DNA of 64,000 nt from Flavobacterium undicola (GCF_009909155.2 NZ_JAAAPM020000004.1:124001-188000), one strand, 5' to 3'; shown: positions 42,419 to 51,570, counted from the stretch's first letter. Numbers and translations are program-made. Notes: generated by a model not told the origin, from the sequence alone.

Positions 42419-42775
42419 TTATAATGTTTGCCCAAAGGTCAGCAAGTTATTATCAGGGTCAAGCAATGAGAATTCTTTTTGTCCCCATGGTTTTAATGCT
42501 AAATGTCCGTTTGGATGGATGGGTACTTTGTTGTCTAATAAGGATTGGTACAATTGTTCAATAGCATCCGTTCGGATGTAAACTTGTCCGTAGTTTTCTT
42601 TTGGGTCAAGTTCTTTAAACTCAAAAAAATGAATTTGAATACGGTCTTTTTGAACCATAAGGTAACCGTCAAAATCAGCGCTGCCAAATTCCTGAAAGCC
42701 TAGTTTATTGATGTAATAATCCCGGGTTACAACTTTATCCCGCATCGGCAACTTTGGATGAATGGCTGTGAGCAT
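42419..42775 (-). CDS. VOC-family (bleomycin-resistance-like) protein
   Basis: 118 residues with the paired beta-alpha-beta-beta-beta units of the vicinal oxygen chelate fold: AIHPKLPMRDKVVTRDYYINKLGF at the start, IQIHFFEFKELDPKENYGQVYIRTD in the middle and PWGQKEFSLLDPDNNLLTFGQ at the end. This resembles drug-binding bleomycin-resistance proteins, which bind rather than modify their ligand. Ligand unknown. Possibly single gene, 61 bp downstream of the secreted hydrolase on the same strand. Confidence 0.85.
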   Translation of the reverse strand: MLTAIHPKLPMRDKVVTRDYYINKLGFQEFGSADFDGYLMVQKDRIQIHFFEFKELDPKENYGQVYIRTDAIEQLYQSLLDNKVPIHPNGHLALKPWGQKEFSLLDPDNNLLTFGQTL

Positions 42776-42836
42776 GTTTTTAAATTTTATTTTAATACTA
42801 TTCTCGTTTTTAAGGAATACTTAGGACAGTTGGTTT

Positions 42837-44237
42837 TTAATTAGTCTGAGTTTTTATCCACTTTAGAATTTCTGTTAAAGCAGTAGGAGAAAAAGTTTGT
42901 TCTATTGTTGCGTATTCTTGCGGTGAACCCGTTTTGCATTCTTGAAATAGATGATTTAAGTTGGGTAGTTCTTTTGCAGTTACTTTTTTATTTCCAGCTT
43001 TTGATAATGCTTCTTTTATTGCGCCTAAATTTTCTTTTGGAGGTACTTGCAAATCTTTTTCACCATTAAGAGCTAATACGGCGCATTTGACTTTTTCTAA
43101 TGTAGGTGCAGGATTGTACTTGATGAAATAGTGCATCCAAGGAGTTGCGATTTGTTGAACCTGTAGTTTTACAAAATCATCATCACTCATTCCTGCTGGT
43201 TTTTCATTGTTAGGATTGTCTTTTAACGTTTGTTTGATGTAGTTTGTTAAATTGATATGCAATTGCTCCGTGTTTGTAGATTTGTTTACAATATCAAATA
43301 TTTTTCTATTGGCCAATTTGTTTTTTTGTAAATTCTCATCACTAACTCCTGATGCTTTTCCTATTAATTGTTGTTGCAATAAAAGCAATTGGTCACCTTG
43401 GATTCCTGTTCCCGCCAATAAAACAATAAAAGCAACATCTTTTGATTTACTGGCAACCATTGGTGCAATTATTCCACCTTCACTGTGACCGATTAAACCA
43501 ATTTTACTTTTATTAATTTCCTTTCTAGTTTTTAAATATTCAATTCCAGCTTCAACGTCTGTGGAGAAATCCAGACTTGTAGCGGTTTTGAAATTGCCTT
43601 TGGATGCTGCTACTCCTCTGTCGTCATAGCGCAAAACGGCAATTCCATTTTTTGTTAAATAGTCTGACAAAACAAGGAATGGTTTATGGCCTAATAGTTC
43701 CTCATTTCTGTTTTGAGGTCCGCTACCACTAATTAAAATTACTGCTGGGAAAACGCCGTCTTTTTTAGGTAATGTTAGCGTACCAGCTAAAGTAATTCCT
43801 GCTTTTTTATTCTCGAAAATAATGTCTTCTGAATAATAGGAATACGGTTTTGTAGGTTCTTGTGGTCGAATAAGTATTTCTTTTTCCACTTTTTCTTTTG
43901 ATAAGTTCATTGGAAAACTTTGCCCGGCTTGTTTAAAATCACCAACAATTATGTTGTCTTTTCCTAATGTTCCTTCGTATTCAATTTTTAAGTTTGCTAC
44001 GGTGATTTTTAAAGCCGAATTTTCAAAACTGCTTGTGCTTACCGGAATTCCTTTAGCTCCTTGATCAGGACTGTCCATTGTAGCACTGATACCATTTGCT
44101 GTTTTTTGGATATCAAATACAAGTCTTAATTGTGCTCCCGGAACCTTTAAAATTCCATTCCATTGTCCTACAATTTCTTGTCCAAAAAATGTTAGAGAAA
44201 TTAAACTGGTTAATATTGTGAAGATTATTTTTTTCAT
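42837..44237 (-). CDS. Secreted alpha/beta hydrolase with an N-terminal beta domain
   Basis: 466 residues with a signal peptide (ends LTFFGQ). Residues about 20-120 form a beta-rich N-domain (IVGQWNGILKVPGAQLRLVFDIQ), and about 145-466 an alpha/beta hydrolase with oxyanion motif LISGSGPQNRNEE, nucleophile Ser252 in LIGHSEGGI and a late His in LPNLNHLFQECKTG. This matches exported dienelactone-hydrolase or prolyl-oligopeptidase-like esterases of Bacteroidota. It overlaps the upstream gene by 4 bp (ATGA), so translation is coupled. Substrate unknown. Confidence 0.88.
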   Translation of the reverse strand: MKKIIFTILTSLISLTFFGQEIVGQWNGILKVPGAQLRLVFDIQKTANGISATMDSPDQGAKGIPVSTSSFENSALKITVANLKIEYEGTLGKDNIIVGDFKQAGQSFPMNLSKEKVEKEILIRPQEPTKPYSYYSEDIIFENKKAGITLAGTLTLPKKDGVFPAVILISGSGPQNRNEELLGHKPFLVLSDYLTKNGIAVLRYDDRGVAASKGNFKTATSLDFSTDVEAGIEYLKTRKEINKSKIGLIGHSEGGIIAPMVASKSKDVAFIVLLAGTGIQGDQLLLLQQQLIGKASGVSDENLQKNKLANRKIFDIVNKSTNTEQLHINLTNYIKQTLKDNPNNEKPAGMSDDDFVKLQVQQIATPWMHYFIKYNPAPTLEKVKCAVLALNGEKDLQVPPKENLGAIKEALSKAGNKKVTAKELPNLNHLFQECKTGSPQEYATIEQTFSPTALTEILKWIKTQTN

Positions 44238-45256
44238 TGGTTGTTTATGTTAAATTTAATTCCATCAATTTTGATCATATTGTTTTCTTGATAAATTAAT
44301 ACTGTTTCTTTTTTTAAGAAATCACTATGTGTCCCTAACCATTTAATAACTTTTTCTGCACCTTCTTTAATATTGGGGTGTCCATCTGTTTTTTTACTAG
44401 TGAAATATTGTTCTACTGAACCTGCTACTAAATCAGTAATACTTAATAAATCCATTGTATAAACATCTTCAGTTTTAAAGGGAATTGCTCCGTATATTAA
44501 ATCATATTTATTGTCAGTGTAAATTTTTAAAACATTTTGTAATAATTTGTATGTGTTCTTAAACATTTCTTTATTTGCAACAATAGAGTCTTCGTCAGTC
44601 ATCCAAAATATTTTTTGATCTGAATCAGAAATTAGTGGTAAGATATATGATATTATATGTAAAATTCTCATGAGTTTTTCGGCATTTTTAATTTTCCAAT
44701 GTCCCAATCCTGCATCTTCAATTTCTTTTAATAAATGTTTATTAGTATTTCCAAGAAATAATGGATTTATTTCTTTTTCAACAAGAACTGTTAATAGAAA
44801 TCCAAAAACATTTTTATTTATTGCCATTAGATAATCTTCTAGAGCTCTATTTATCGGTCCGTAATTTAAATCTTTAAAAGATATTTCTTTTTTGTTCAAA
44901 CTGTGTTTAATTCTAATTTTTTCAAATTCTTCTCTTGCATACCAACTATGATCCCATCCACAAAACAAAAAAGAATATGAGTAGTATTTGCTTGTTGTAT
45001 GTTCTCCTCCATAATCTGAGAAGATTGAAATTGATTGGTTTCCTAGAGTCTTTAATTCAGGAAGGATAAAGTCTTTGCTTTTATATAATTCTTGAAAGTG
45101 AGAATCAATTAATTTAATCAAAATGGAGTTTTTGTTAAATTCATCTCTTTTAATTGATTTAAAATCAATGTTTTTCATAGTCATGGAATTGATGAATTCT
45201 TCCCAAGTGTTTGGTATTTGGAATTTTTGTCCGTTATGTTCTATGGATTTCGACAT
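44234..45256 (-). CDS. Unknown protein, possibly DUF3800-like RNase H fold
   Basis: 340 residues, no signal peptide or membrane segment. I do not recognise it by overall sequence. Three short features resemble DUF3800 proteins: an early strand with acidic residue (SISIFSDYGGEHTTSKYYSYSFLF, Asp81), an acidic motif in mid-protein (IFWMTDEDS, Asp221 and Asp223) and a late TDLVAGSVEQYF (about 275-285) like their LADLIAGA helix. DUF3800 proteins are accessory genes often near mobile or defence loci. It overlaps the start of the secreted hydrolase by 4 bp. Base composition is lower in GC than the neighbours by eye. Confidence 0.5.
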   Translation of the reverse strand: MSKSIEHNGQKFQIPNTWEEFINSMTMKNIDFKSIKRDEFNKNSILIKLIDSHFQELYKSKDFILPELKTLGNQSISIFSDYGGEHTTSKYYSYSFLFCGWDHSWYAREEFEKIRIKHSLNKKEISFKDLNYGPINRALEDYLMAINKNVFGFLLTVLVEKEINPLFLGNTNKHLLKEIEDAGLGHWKIKNAEKLMRILHIISYILPLISDSDQKIFWMTDEDSIVANKEMFKNTYKLLQNVLKIYTDNKYDLIYGAIPFKTEDVYTMDLLSITDLVAGSVEQYFTSKKTDGHPNIKEGAEKVIKWLGTHSDFLKKETVLIYQENNMIKIDGIKFNINNQ

Positions 45257-45393
45257 GTTTTTTATGAATATATTTTAAGGCTAGTTTAATAAAAATAGGG
45301 CTTTTTGACTTCTGGTGTTATCCAAAAGTAATAAATAAAATATTACAAAAATAATTTGAGGGTACTTGATGTATTCTCTTTTACTAGATTTCT

Positions 45394-45512
45394 GCGTGAA
45401 GGATGGCAGTGGAAATCCTTTTATGGAGCGCAGCGAAATAAAAGATTGTAACGAACAGCCTGACCCGTAGTTGCGAGGAGGAACGACGAAGCAATCTCGG
45501 AGGGACACGCCC
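45394..45512 (-). ncRNA. Structured intergenic element, copy 1
   Basis: A GC-richer island in an AT-rich gap. Terminal bases GCGTG (45394-45398) and CACGC (45506-45510) pair, and internal pairs include AAGGAT/ATCCTT (45399-45404/45415-45420), CTTTTAT/ATAAAAG (45418-45424/45438-45444) and AGATTG/CAATCT (45443-45448/45492-45497); some are mutually exclusive. Read on the minus strand, its GGCTGTTCGTTACAA and CCACTGCCATC segments match the second element at 47074-47220 in order. Two overlapping minus-strand ORFs across it are judged spurious. Confidence 0.55.
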
Positions 45513-45581
45513 AAATAAATAGTTGGAAATAAGTTGGACTTTAGGATCTTGAACTCCTTGAAATTCAATAAATAAAAAAGC

Positions 45582-45612
45582 TTGGTTGGCTTGTGAAAAT
45601 TTTATAATTTTG
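45582..45612 (+). promoter_or_regulatory. Promoter of trigger factor
   Basis: TTG at 45582-45584 and the -7 box TAATTTTG at 45605-45612 are separated by 20 bp, a full match to the Bacteroidota consensus, giving a leader of about 30 bases. Confidence 0.7.
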
Positions 45613-45646
45613 CCAGCCAATTTTATTATGTAAATTAAAGAAGAAG

Positions 45647-46972
45647 ATGGATATTAAAAGAGTAGCAATTGATGCTGTAACTGAAACCATTGTAATGACT
45701 GTGGTACACATGGATTACAAAGGACAAGTAGCCAAAAGAATCAACGAAAAAATGCCTTTAGCGCAAGTAAAAGGATTTAGAAAAGGGGCTGTGCCTAAAG
45801 ATTTAGTTGAAAAACAATACGGAAGAGAAATTAAGCAAGAAGAGATTAAGAAAGTAGTTGACTTGGCTTTAGAGCGTTATATTCAAACTGAAAGATTAAA
45901 TCTTCTTGGAACTCCACTTCCTAAAGTGAGTGAAAACTTGGATTGGTCTGCTGAAGAATTGACTTTTGAATTCGAAATTGGTTTAGTGCCAAACTTCGAA
46001 TTAGACTTAGATGCTAAAAACGATATCGTAAAATATGTAGTTACTGCTGATGATAAATTAATCGACGGTCAAGTAGCTCGTATCCAAAAACAATTTGGTA
46101 CTGCAATTCCTCAGGAAGCTGTTGAAGCTACTTCTGACATCAAAGGAATCTTTACTAACGAAGCGGAAGGAATTGGTAACACAACTACTATCACTTTAGA
46201 TATTTTCAAAGACAAAGCTACTGCTGATAAATTCATCGGTAAAAAAGTTGGGGATGTAGTTACTGTAAACACTAGCGGTTTATTTGAAGACGATCACCAA
46301 TTGATGGATTACTTAAAAGTAGGTCATGATAACGTTCACGGTTTAGCTGTTGATGTAGATTTCACTATCGAAGCAATTACTGTTTCTGAGCCAGCGGAAT
46401 TGAACCAGGAATTGTTCGACAAATTGTTCGGAGAAGGAAAAGTAGCTTCATTGGAAGATTTGAAAGGAAAAATCAAAGAAGATGCTGAAACTCAATTTGC
46501 TCAACAAGCAGACCAAAAATTATTAGGTGACGTTACTGAGTTTTTAATCGAAAACACAAAATTCGACTTGCCTTCTGAATTTCTTAAAAAATGGTTGCAA
46601 ACTGTAGGAGAGAAAAAATTAACTCCAGAAGAAGCTGAAGTAGAATATGCACGTTCTGAAAAAGGATTGCGTTTCCAATTAATCGAAGGAAAAGCATTGG
46701 CTCAAAATGATATCAAAATCACTTTTGAAGACTTAAAAACTTTTACAGCTAAAAATATCCGTCAGCAAATGGCACAATTCGGTCAAACAAATCCTTCGGA
46801 CGAAGAAGTTCAAGGAATTGTAGCTAGAGTTTTGTCTAACCAAGACGAAGTAAAAAGACTTTCTGATCAGGTAGTTGCTGAAAAATTATTGGAATTGTTC
46901 AAAGAAAAAGCAAATCCAACAACTAAAGAAGTGACTTACGAAGAATTTATTGCTGCTTCTTACGGAGAATAA
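45647..46972 (+). CDS. tig: Trigger factor
   Basis: 441 residues. The ribosome-binding signature GFRKGAVPKDLVEKQYG at about 44-60 is diagnostic, followed by a middle domain and a long helical C-terminal chaperone domain (about 260-441). Trigger factor binds at the ribosomal exit and assists folding of nascent chains. The middle domain is present, but the catalytic PPIase signature is weak by eye, as in Bacteroidota generally. It has its own promoter and terminator and precedes clpP-clpX, a conserved order. Confidence 0.94.
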   Translation: MDIKRVAIDAVTETIVMTVVHMDYKGQVAKRINEKMPLAQVKGFRKGAVPKDLVEKQYGREIKQEEIKKVVDLALERYIQTERLNLLGTPLPKVSENLDWSAEELTFEFEIGLVPNFELDLDAKNDIVKYVVTADDKLIDGQVARIQKQFGTAIPQEAVEATSDIKGIFTNEAEGIGNTTTITLDIFKDKATADKFIGKKVGDVVTVNTSGLFEDDHQLMDYLKVGHDNVHGLAVDVDFTIEAITVSEPAELNQELFDKLFGEGKVASLEDLKGKIKEDAETQFAQQADQKLLGDVTEFLIENTKFDLPSEFLKKWLQTVGEKKLTPEEAEVEYARSEKGLRFQLIEGKALAQNDIKITFEDLKTFTAKNIRQQMAQFGQTNPSDEEVQGIVARVLSNQDEVKRLSDQVVAEKLLELFKEKANPTTKEVTYEEFIAASYGE

Positions 46973-47028
46973 ATAATTTCGGGAATAGCTGTAGGCATTA
47001 GCCAAAAGTTAAAAAAATAGTTATATTT

Positions 47029-47065
47029 GAGCGTCAGAAGTTTTTTTTGACGCTCTTTTGTTTTT
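47029..47065 (+). terminator. Terminator of tig
   Basis: Stem GAGCGTCA (47029-47036) / TGACGCTC (47048-47055) with an 11-base loop, followed by a T-rich tract. Confidence 0.85.
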
Positions 47066-47073
47066 AATTGTTT

Positions 47074-47220
47074 CAGGAGCAAAATCCAGCTATACGCTAC
47101 AAGTTTTTTTATCCGTTTCAGTTTTTTAAAATTCTTGAAAAAGCTTCCTTCGGTCGCTTTGCAAGAATAAAAAAACTAAAAAACGGATTTCAAAAAGCTT
47201 TTCGCTGCTATCTGGGCTAA
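47074..47220 (+). repeat. Structured intergenic element, copy 2
   Basis: Between tig and clpP. Two arms of 27 bases (47111-47137 and 47162-47188) form a long hairpin with an apical TTCCTTCGGTCG-type loop. Outside it, CCAGCTATACGCTACAAG (47086-47103) and the segment ending CGCTGCTATCTGGGCT (47203-47218) match the conserved ends of the element at 45394-45512 read on the minus strand (11 of 14 on each side), while the inner hairpins differ. Confidence 0.6.
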
Positions 47221-47314
47221 AAAACAAGACATAATGGCACTATTTGTAAAGAGGTATAACCTTTGTACAAGTAGAACAGAACGAGATATAACGTAAAACT
47301 TAGAACAAATAAAT

Positions 47315-47986
47315 ATGAACTACGGTAAAGAATTTAAAAAGTTTGCTACAAAGCACCAAGGAGTAAACGCCATGTATTACGATAAAATCGTTGCGGCAAT
47401 GAATCCTACTAATATGACTCCATATATTATTGAAGAACGTCAGTTGAATATTTCACAATTAGACGTTTTCTCAAGGTTGATGATGGATAGAATCATTTTC
47501 TTAGGTACAGGAATTGATGATCAAATTGCAAACATCGTTCAAGCGCAATTGCTTTTCTTAGAAAGTGCTGATGCTTCTAAGGATATTCAAATTTATTTGA
47601 ACTCTCCAGGAGGAAGTGTTTACGCAGGATTAGGAATTTATGACACCATGCAATACATCAAACCTGATGTAGCAACAATTTGTACAGGAATGGCAGCTTC
47701 TATGGGAGCAGTATTGTTGTGTGCAGGTGCAGCAGGAAAACGTTCGGCTTTACCACATTCAAGAGTAATGATTCACCAGCCATCAGGAGGAGCACAAGGA
47801 GTTGCAACTGATATGGAAATCAACTTACGCGAAATGTTGAAACTGAAAGATGAGTTATATAAAATTATCTCTCACCATTCAGGACAAACTTTTGAGAAAG
47901 TACACAATGATAGTGAGCGTGACTACTGGATGATTGCCGAAGAAGCAAAAGAATACGGAATGATTGATGAGGTTTTAAAGAGATAA
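47315..47986 (+). CDS. clpP: ATP-dependent Clp protease proteolytic subunit
   Basis: 223 residues. The catalytic triad is Ser129 (TGMAASMGA), His154 (MIHQPSGG) and Asp203 (SERDYWM), with spacing of 25 and 49 residues as in the Escherichia coli enzyme. The N-terminal extension of about 30 residues before the first core strand may be a propeptide. It forms a barrel protease with ClpX, encoded 80 bp downstream. The gap contains a heptamer-armed hairpin. Confidence 0.96.
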   Translation: MNYGKEFKKFATKHQGVNAMYYDKIVAAMNPTNMTPYIIEERQLNISQLDVFSRLMMDRIIFLGTGIDDQIANIVQAQLLFLESADASKDIQIYLNSPGGSVYAGLGIYDTMQYIKPDVATICTGMAASMGAVLLCAGAAGKRSALPHSRVMIHQPSGGAQGVATDMEINLREMLKLKDELYKIISHHSGQTFEKVHNDSERDYWMIAEEAKEYGMIDEVLKR

Positions 47987-47989
47987 TTT

Positions 47990-48052
47990 AGATGGAAGTC
48001 AGAAGCTGGAAGCTGGGAAAAACTCCTAACTTCCAACTTCCAACCTCCATCT
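47990..48052. repeat. Inverted repeat with arms of 7-bp units between clpP and clpX
   Basis: The left arm reads GGAAGTC-AGAAGCT-GGAAGCT and the right arm AACTTCC-AACTTCC-AACCTCC; the outer ends AGATGGA and TCCATCT pair exactly. With wobble pairs nearly the whole arm can fold, with a loop near 48017-48025. No T-run follows, so read-through into clpX is expected. Confidence 0.7.
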
Positions 48053-48066
48053 TCGAACTATAAAAG

Positions 48067-49299
48067 ATGGCAAAAGAAGTATTAGAATGTTCGTTTTGTG
48101 GAAGGAAAAAGCCAGAAACCAATTTATTGATTGCTGGAATAAATGCGCACATTTGCGATAAGTGTATCGAACAAGCTCACGGAATTGTTCTTGAAGAATT
48201 GAAATCAAGCGGAAGTTCAAAATTAGTTGGTGATTTGATTTTGCAAAAACCAAAAGAAATTAGAGCTTTCCTGGATCAATATGTAATTGGACAAGACCAA
48301 ACTAAAAAAGTAATGTCGGTGGCGGTGTACAATCACTACAAGCGTTTGATGCAACAGCAACTGGACGATGAGGTAGAGATTGAAAAAAGTAACATCATCA
48401 TGGTGGGACAAACAGGAACTGGAAAAACATTAGTAGCAAAAACTATTGCTAAAATGTTAGATGTTCCTTTGGCTATCGTAGATGCTACGGTACTTACTGA
48501 AGCGGGTTATGTAGGAGAAGATGTTGAAACTATTTTAACACGTCTTTTACAGGCTGCTGATTATGATGTGGCTAAAGCTGAACGCGGAATTGTATTTATT
48601 GACGAGATAGATAAAATTGCCCGTAAAAGCGATAATCCATCAATCACTCGTGATGTTTCAGGAGAAGGTGTGCAACAAGCCTTATTGAAATTATTAGAAG
48701 GAACGGTTGTAAACGTACCACCAAAAGGAGGACGTAAGCATCCAGACCAAAAATTTGTGGAAGTAAACACCCAAAACATTTTGTTTATTGCTGGTGGTGC
48801 TTTTGATGGAGTAGAAAGAATTATTTCTAAGCGTTTGAATCGTCAAGCGGTTGGGTATTCTACTTCAAAAAATGTGGATAATATTGACAAGGAAAACTTA
48901 TTGCAATACATTATCCCAAAAGATATCAAGGATTTTGGATTGATTCCGGAAATCATTGGTCGTTTACCAGTGTTGACTCACATGGATCCTTTAGATAGAG
49001 AAACATTAAGAGCTATTTTAACGCAGCCTAAAAATGCGTTAATCAAACAATACCAAAAGTTGTTCTTAATGGATGATGTGGAATTCACTATCACCAATGA
49101 TGCTTTGGATTTTATTGTGGATAAAGCATTAGAATACAAATTAGGAGCTCGTGGATTGCGTTCGCTTTGTGAGGCTATCTTAACTGATGCAATGTATGAA
49201 TTACCAAGTTCTGATGATAAAATATTAGAAATTGATGTAGATTATGCTAAGGAAACTTTGAATAAAAATTTATTGAAGCGTTTAGAAATTGCTTCTTAG
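48067..49299 (+). CDS. clpX: ATP-dependent Clp protease ATP-binding subunit ClpX
   Basis: 410 residues. The zinc-binding domain has Cys8, Cys11, Cys30 and Cys33. Walker A is GQTGTGKT at 114-121, Walker B VFIDEID at 176-182, and the pore motif GYVGEDVE and RKH loop (GGRKHPDQ, about 221-228) are present. The ClpP-docking loop, IGF in most species, reads VGY at 262-264. It unfolds tagged substrates and feeds them to ClpP, encoded upstream. A terminator follows. Confidence 0.96.
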   Translation: MAKEVLECSFCGRKKPETNLLIAGINAHICDKCIEQAHGIVLEELKSSGSSKLVGDLILQKPKEIRAFLDQYVIGQDQTKKVMSVAVYNHYKRLMQQQLDDEVEIEKSNIIMVGQTGTGKTLVAKTIAKMLDVPLAIVDATVLTEAGYVGEDVETILTRLLQAADYDVAKAERGIVFIDEIDKIARKSDNPSITRDVSGEGVQQALLKLLEGTVVNVPPKGGRKHPDQKFVEVNTQNILFIAGGAFDGVERIISKRLNRQAVGYSTSKNVDNIDKENLLQYIIPKDIKDFGLIPEIIGRLPVLTHMDPLDRETLRAILTQPKNALIKQYQKLFLMDDVEFTITNDALDFIVDKALEYKLGARGLRSLCEAILTDAMYELPSSDDKILEIDVDYAKETLNKNLLKRLEIAS

Positions 49300-49325
49300 T
49301 TAAATTTCAAGATCAAATCAAAATA

Positions 49326-49366
49326 AAACAAAGCTCAAAAACATTCGTTTTTGGGCTTTGTTTGTT
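49326..49366 (+). terminator. Terminator of clpX
   Basis: A 16-bp stem (about 49327-49342 / 49347-49362) with one G-T pair and an ATTC loop, ending in a T-rich run. Confidence 0.85.
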
Positions 49367-49446
49367 TATGTCAATGATTTAAATGTGGATAAGAAAAGTT
49401 TTATATATTTGAAAGGTGTTTCAATTCATTATAATTAAGAAAATTT

Positions 49447-51351
49447 ATGATAAAAAAAATCTCAGTCTCTATAGTAATCCTTGTTATCGCAAGTTGTTCA
49501 TCTGTCAAAAAGAACACACAAGCCAACACAACAAACAAAATAAATCTTATTGAAAAAGTATCAGGAAATAATATAAAACCATCGAGGTCAACTCAAATTA
49601 TAAATTACTCTGGGATATATGGAATTAACGATGCCTCTTTTAACGTTGCATCAAGTGCTATTAATTATAAAGGGAGCATATTACTAACCGACACAAATAA
49701 TAATCTAATTAGGCAGATTAAAGACAATAAGATTACAACTTATGTTGGGAACGGTCAAAAAGAGAATATAGCAGGACAATATACTAAAGCTTCATTAAAT
49801 AATCCAGAAAATATTACTGTTGACAGTAAAAAAAATATTTACGTTTCGGTAAATTATAATCAAATAAAAAAAATTGACAATTTTGGAAATGTTACACATT
49901 TTGCTGGGAAATATTCTCCAGGTTGGATTGATGGTGGAGTAGATAGCGCCAAAGAAACGGCATCATTTAAATTTATTTCAAGTTTAGTTGTAAATAAAAA
50001 TGATGAAATATATGTGGCAGATAAAAATAAAATCAGAAAAATTGGTCTTGATGGAAAAGTAACAACTATTGCTGGAGGTGATCAAGGTGGAGATAAGCAA
50101 GGAAAAGCACTTGAATCTCTTTTTAATCAAATTTCTGATATAGAATTAAATAATGAACAAGAACTTTATATTGTAGATCAAGTAAATGGAAAAATAAAAA
50201 AATTAGGCACTGACGGATTGATTACAACTTTTATTCCCAAAGGAATAATTAAATGGCCTTCATCAATTGCCGTAAGTAATAAAGGATTTGTTTTAGTATT
50301 TGATAGTTCTGATAAAATACTGTATGTGTTTGATAAACAAGGAAAATTAATAAAAACATTAAAAAGTAATATCTTGGCTTCACAAGATTATTCTTTTCAA
50401 ATGAAAATTACAGTTGATGAATATGACAATGTAATAATTCCTTCAAAAGATTTTATAAATATTATAAATAAAGATTCTCAAATAACCAAAATAGGTGAAA
50501 AAAATGGAAATTGTAGAAATGGAATTATAAATGAGGCCACGTTCAATTATCCATATGATGGTGTTTTTGATACGAATGGTAATCTCTATGTTATAGAGAA
50601 AGGAAATAGAGTCATTCGAAAAATTTCAGAAAAAGGTTTAGTAAGTACTTTTTCGGGAAATGGTAAATATGGTAGGACAGTTGGTGTAGCACAAAATACA
50701 AGTTTTATTAATACAGAAGCAGTAGCAATTGATAGTTTTGGAAATCTGTATGTTGTAGATGGAGACTGGAAAGAAGTATGTGTTAAAAAAATAGATGCTA
50801 ATGGTACGTCTTCTGTCTTTATAGATCCTAAAAGTAAAAATTTAGAAATCGGAAGGTGGAACGATTTGGTTTTTGATTCTCAAAATAATCTATATGTTTC
50901 TGATAATGTTAAGAATAAGGTGTTTAGGTTTGATTCATTAGGAAACATAATTGAGTTTAATTTATCGGTAAAACTTAATGGACCAGCTGGACTTGCTATG
51001 GATAAAAATGATAATTTATTTATTTGTGACTCTAATAATAATAGAATTGTAAAAGTATCAAAGGATAATAAAACAGAAATAATTGTTGCTAATAATTATA
51101 TTTTCTTTGATGAGCCAGAGAATATAACTATTGATAATTTAGGAAATCTGTATGTTACCGATAGAAATAGAACTAGAATAATCAAAATGGATTTGAATTT
51201 GGATTCAGAAATTTTTCTTGAGGAATCTTCTTTGGGGAAAAACAAGAATCATAATTTTAGTGAATATACTAATACATTAAAAATTGAAGCTTTCAAGAAT
51301 GAGATTTATGTTTTTGACAAGTATGATAACCAGATATCTAAATTAAAATGA
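49447..51351 (+). CDS. NHL-repeat beta-propeller lipoprotein
   Basis: 634 residues with a lipoprotein signal (LVIASCSS, Cys17). At least ten NHL-type repeats can be followed (LNNPENITVDSKKNIYVSVNYNQIKKID, GLAMDKNDNLFICDSNNNRIVKV, NITIDNLGNLYVTDRNRTRIIKM), so two propellers are possible. NHL propellers bind proteins or carbohydrate or carry lyase activity; no catalytic residues are evident here. The gene is much richer in AT and Lys/Asn than its neighbours. A -7 box TATATTTG lies at 49404-49411. Confidence 0.85.
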   Translation: MIKKISVSIVILVIASCSSVKKNTQANTTNKINLIEKVSGNNIKPSRSTQIINYSGIYGINDASFNVASSAINYKGSILLTDTNNNLIRQIKDNKITTYVGNGQKENIAGQYTKASLNNPENITVDSKKNIYVSVNYNQIKKIDNFGNVTHFAGKYSPGWIDGGVDSAKETASFKFISSLVVNKNDEIYVADKNKIRKIGLDGKVTTIAGGDQGGDKQGKALESLFNQISDIELNNEQELYIVDQVNGKIKKLGTDGLITTFIPKGIIKWPSSIAVSNKGFVLVFDSSDKILYVFDKQGKLIKTLKSNILASQDYSFQMKITVDEYDNVIIPSKDFINIINKDSQITKIGEKNGNCRNGIINEATFNYPYDGVFDTNGNLYVIEKGNRVIRKISEKGLVSTFSGNGKYGRTVGVAQNTSFINTEAVAIDSFGNLYVVDGDWKEVCVKKIDANGTSSVFIDPKSKNLEIGRWNDLVFDSQNNLYVSDNVKNKVFRFDSLGNIIEFNLSVKLNGPAGLAMDKNDNLFICDSNNNRIVKVSKDNKTEIIVANNYIFFDEPENITIDNLGNLYVTDRNRTRIIKMDLNLDSEIFLEESSLGKNKNHNFSEYTNTLKIEAFKNEIYVFDKYDNQISKLK

Positions 51352-51570
51352 TGTTGAGTTTTTCTTGTTTTGATAGACAAAACCTTAGTTTTGGAATTAT
51401 TGATAAGAGAGATAATTTTGAAGAAATATGTCTTTTGAAGATTTTAAATAAATAGATTTTTTAGAATTAAATAAAAGAAGGTTATCTCTTTGTAAAAAAC
51501 ACAAAATCTGTTTTTTTATACGCAATATATTGTCGATTTTTGTCGCTTCTAAAATCAATATAGATTAAAA

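Noticed and set aside
42419-42775. A drug-resistance gene
   Set aside because: VOC proteins of this type are very diverse; nothing shows bleomycin binding.
45281-45620. Two overlapping minus-strand reading frames (95 and 78 residues) upstream of tig
   Set aside because: They overlap each other in different frames and run across the structured element; composition is not protein-like.
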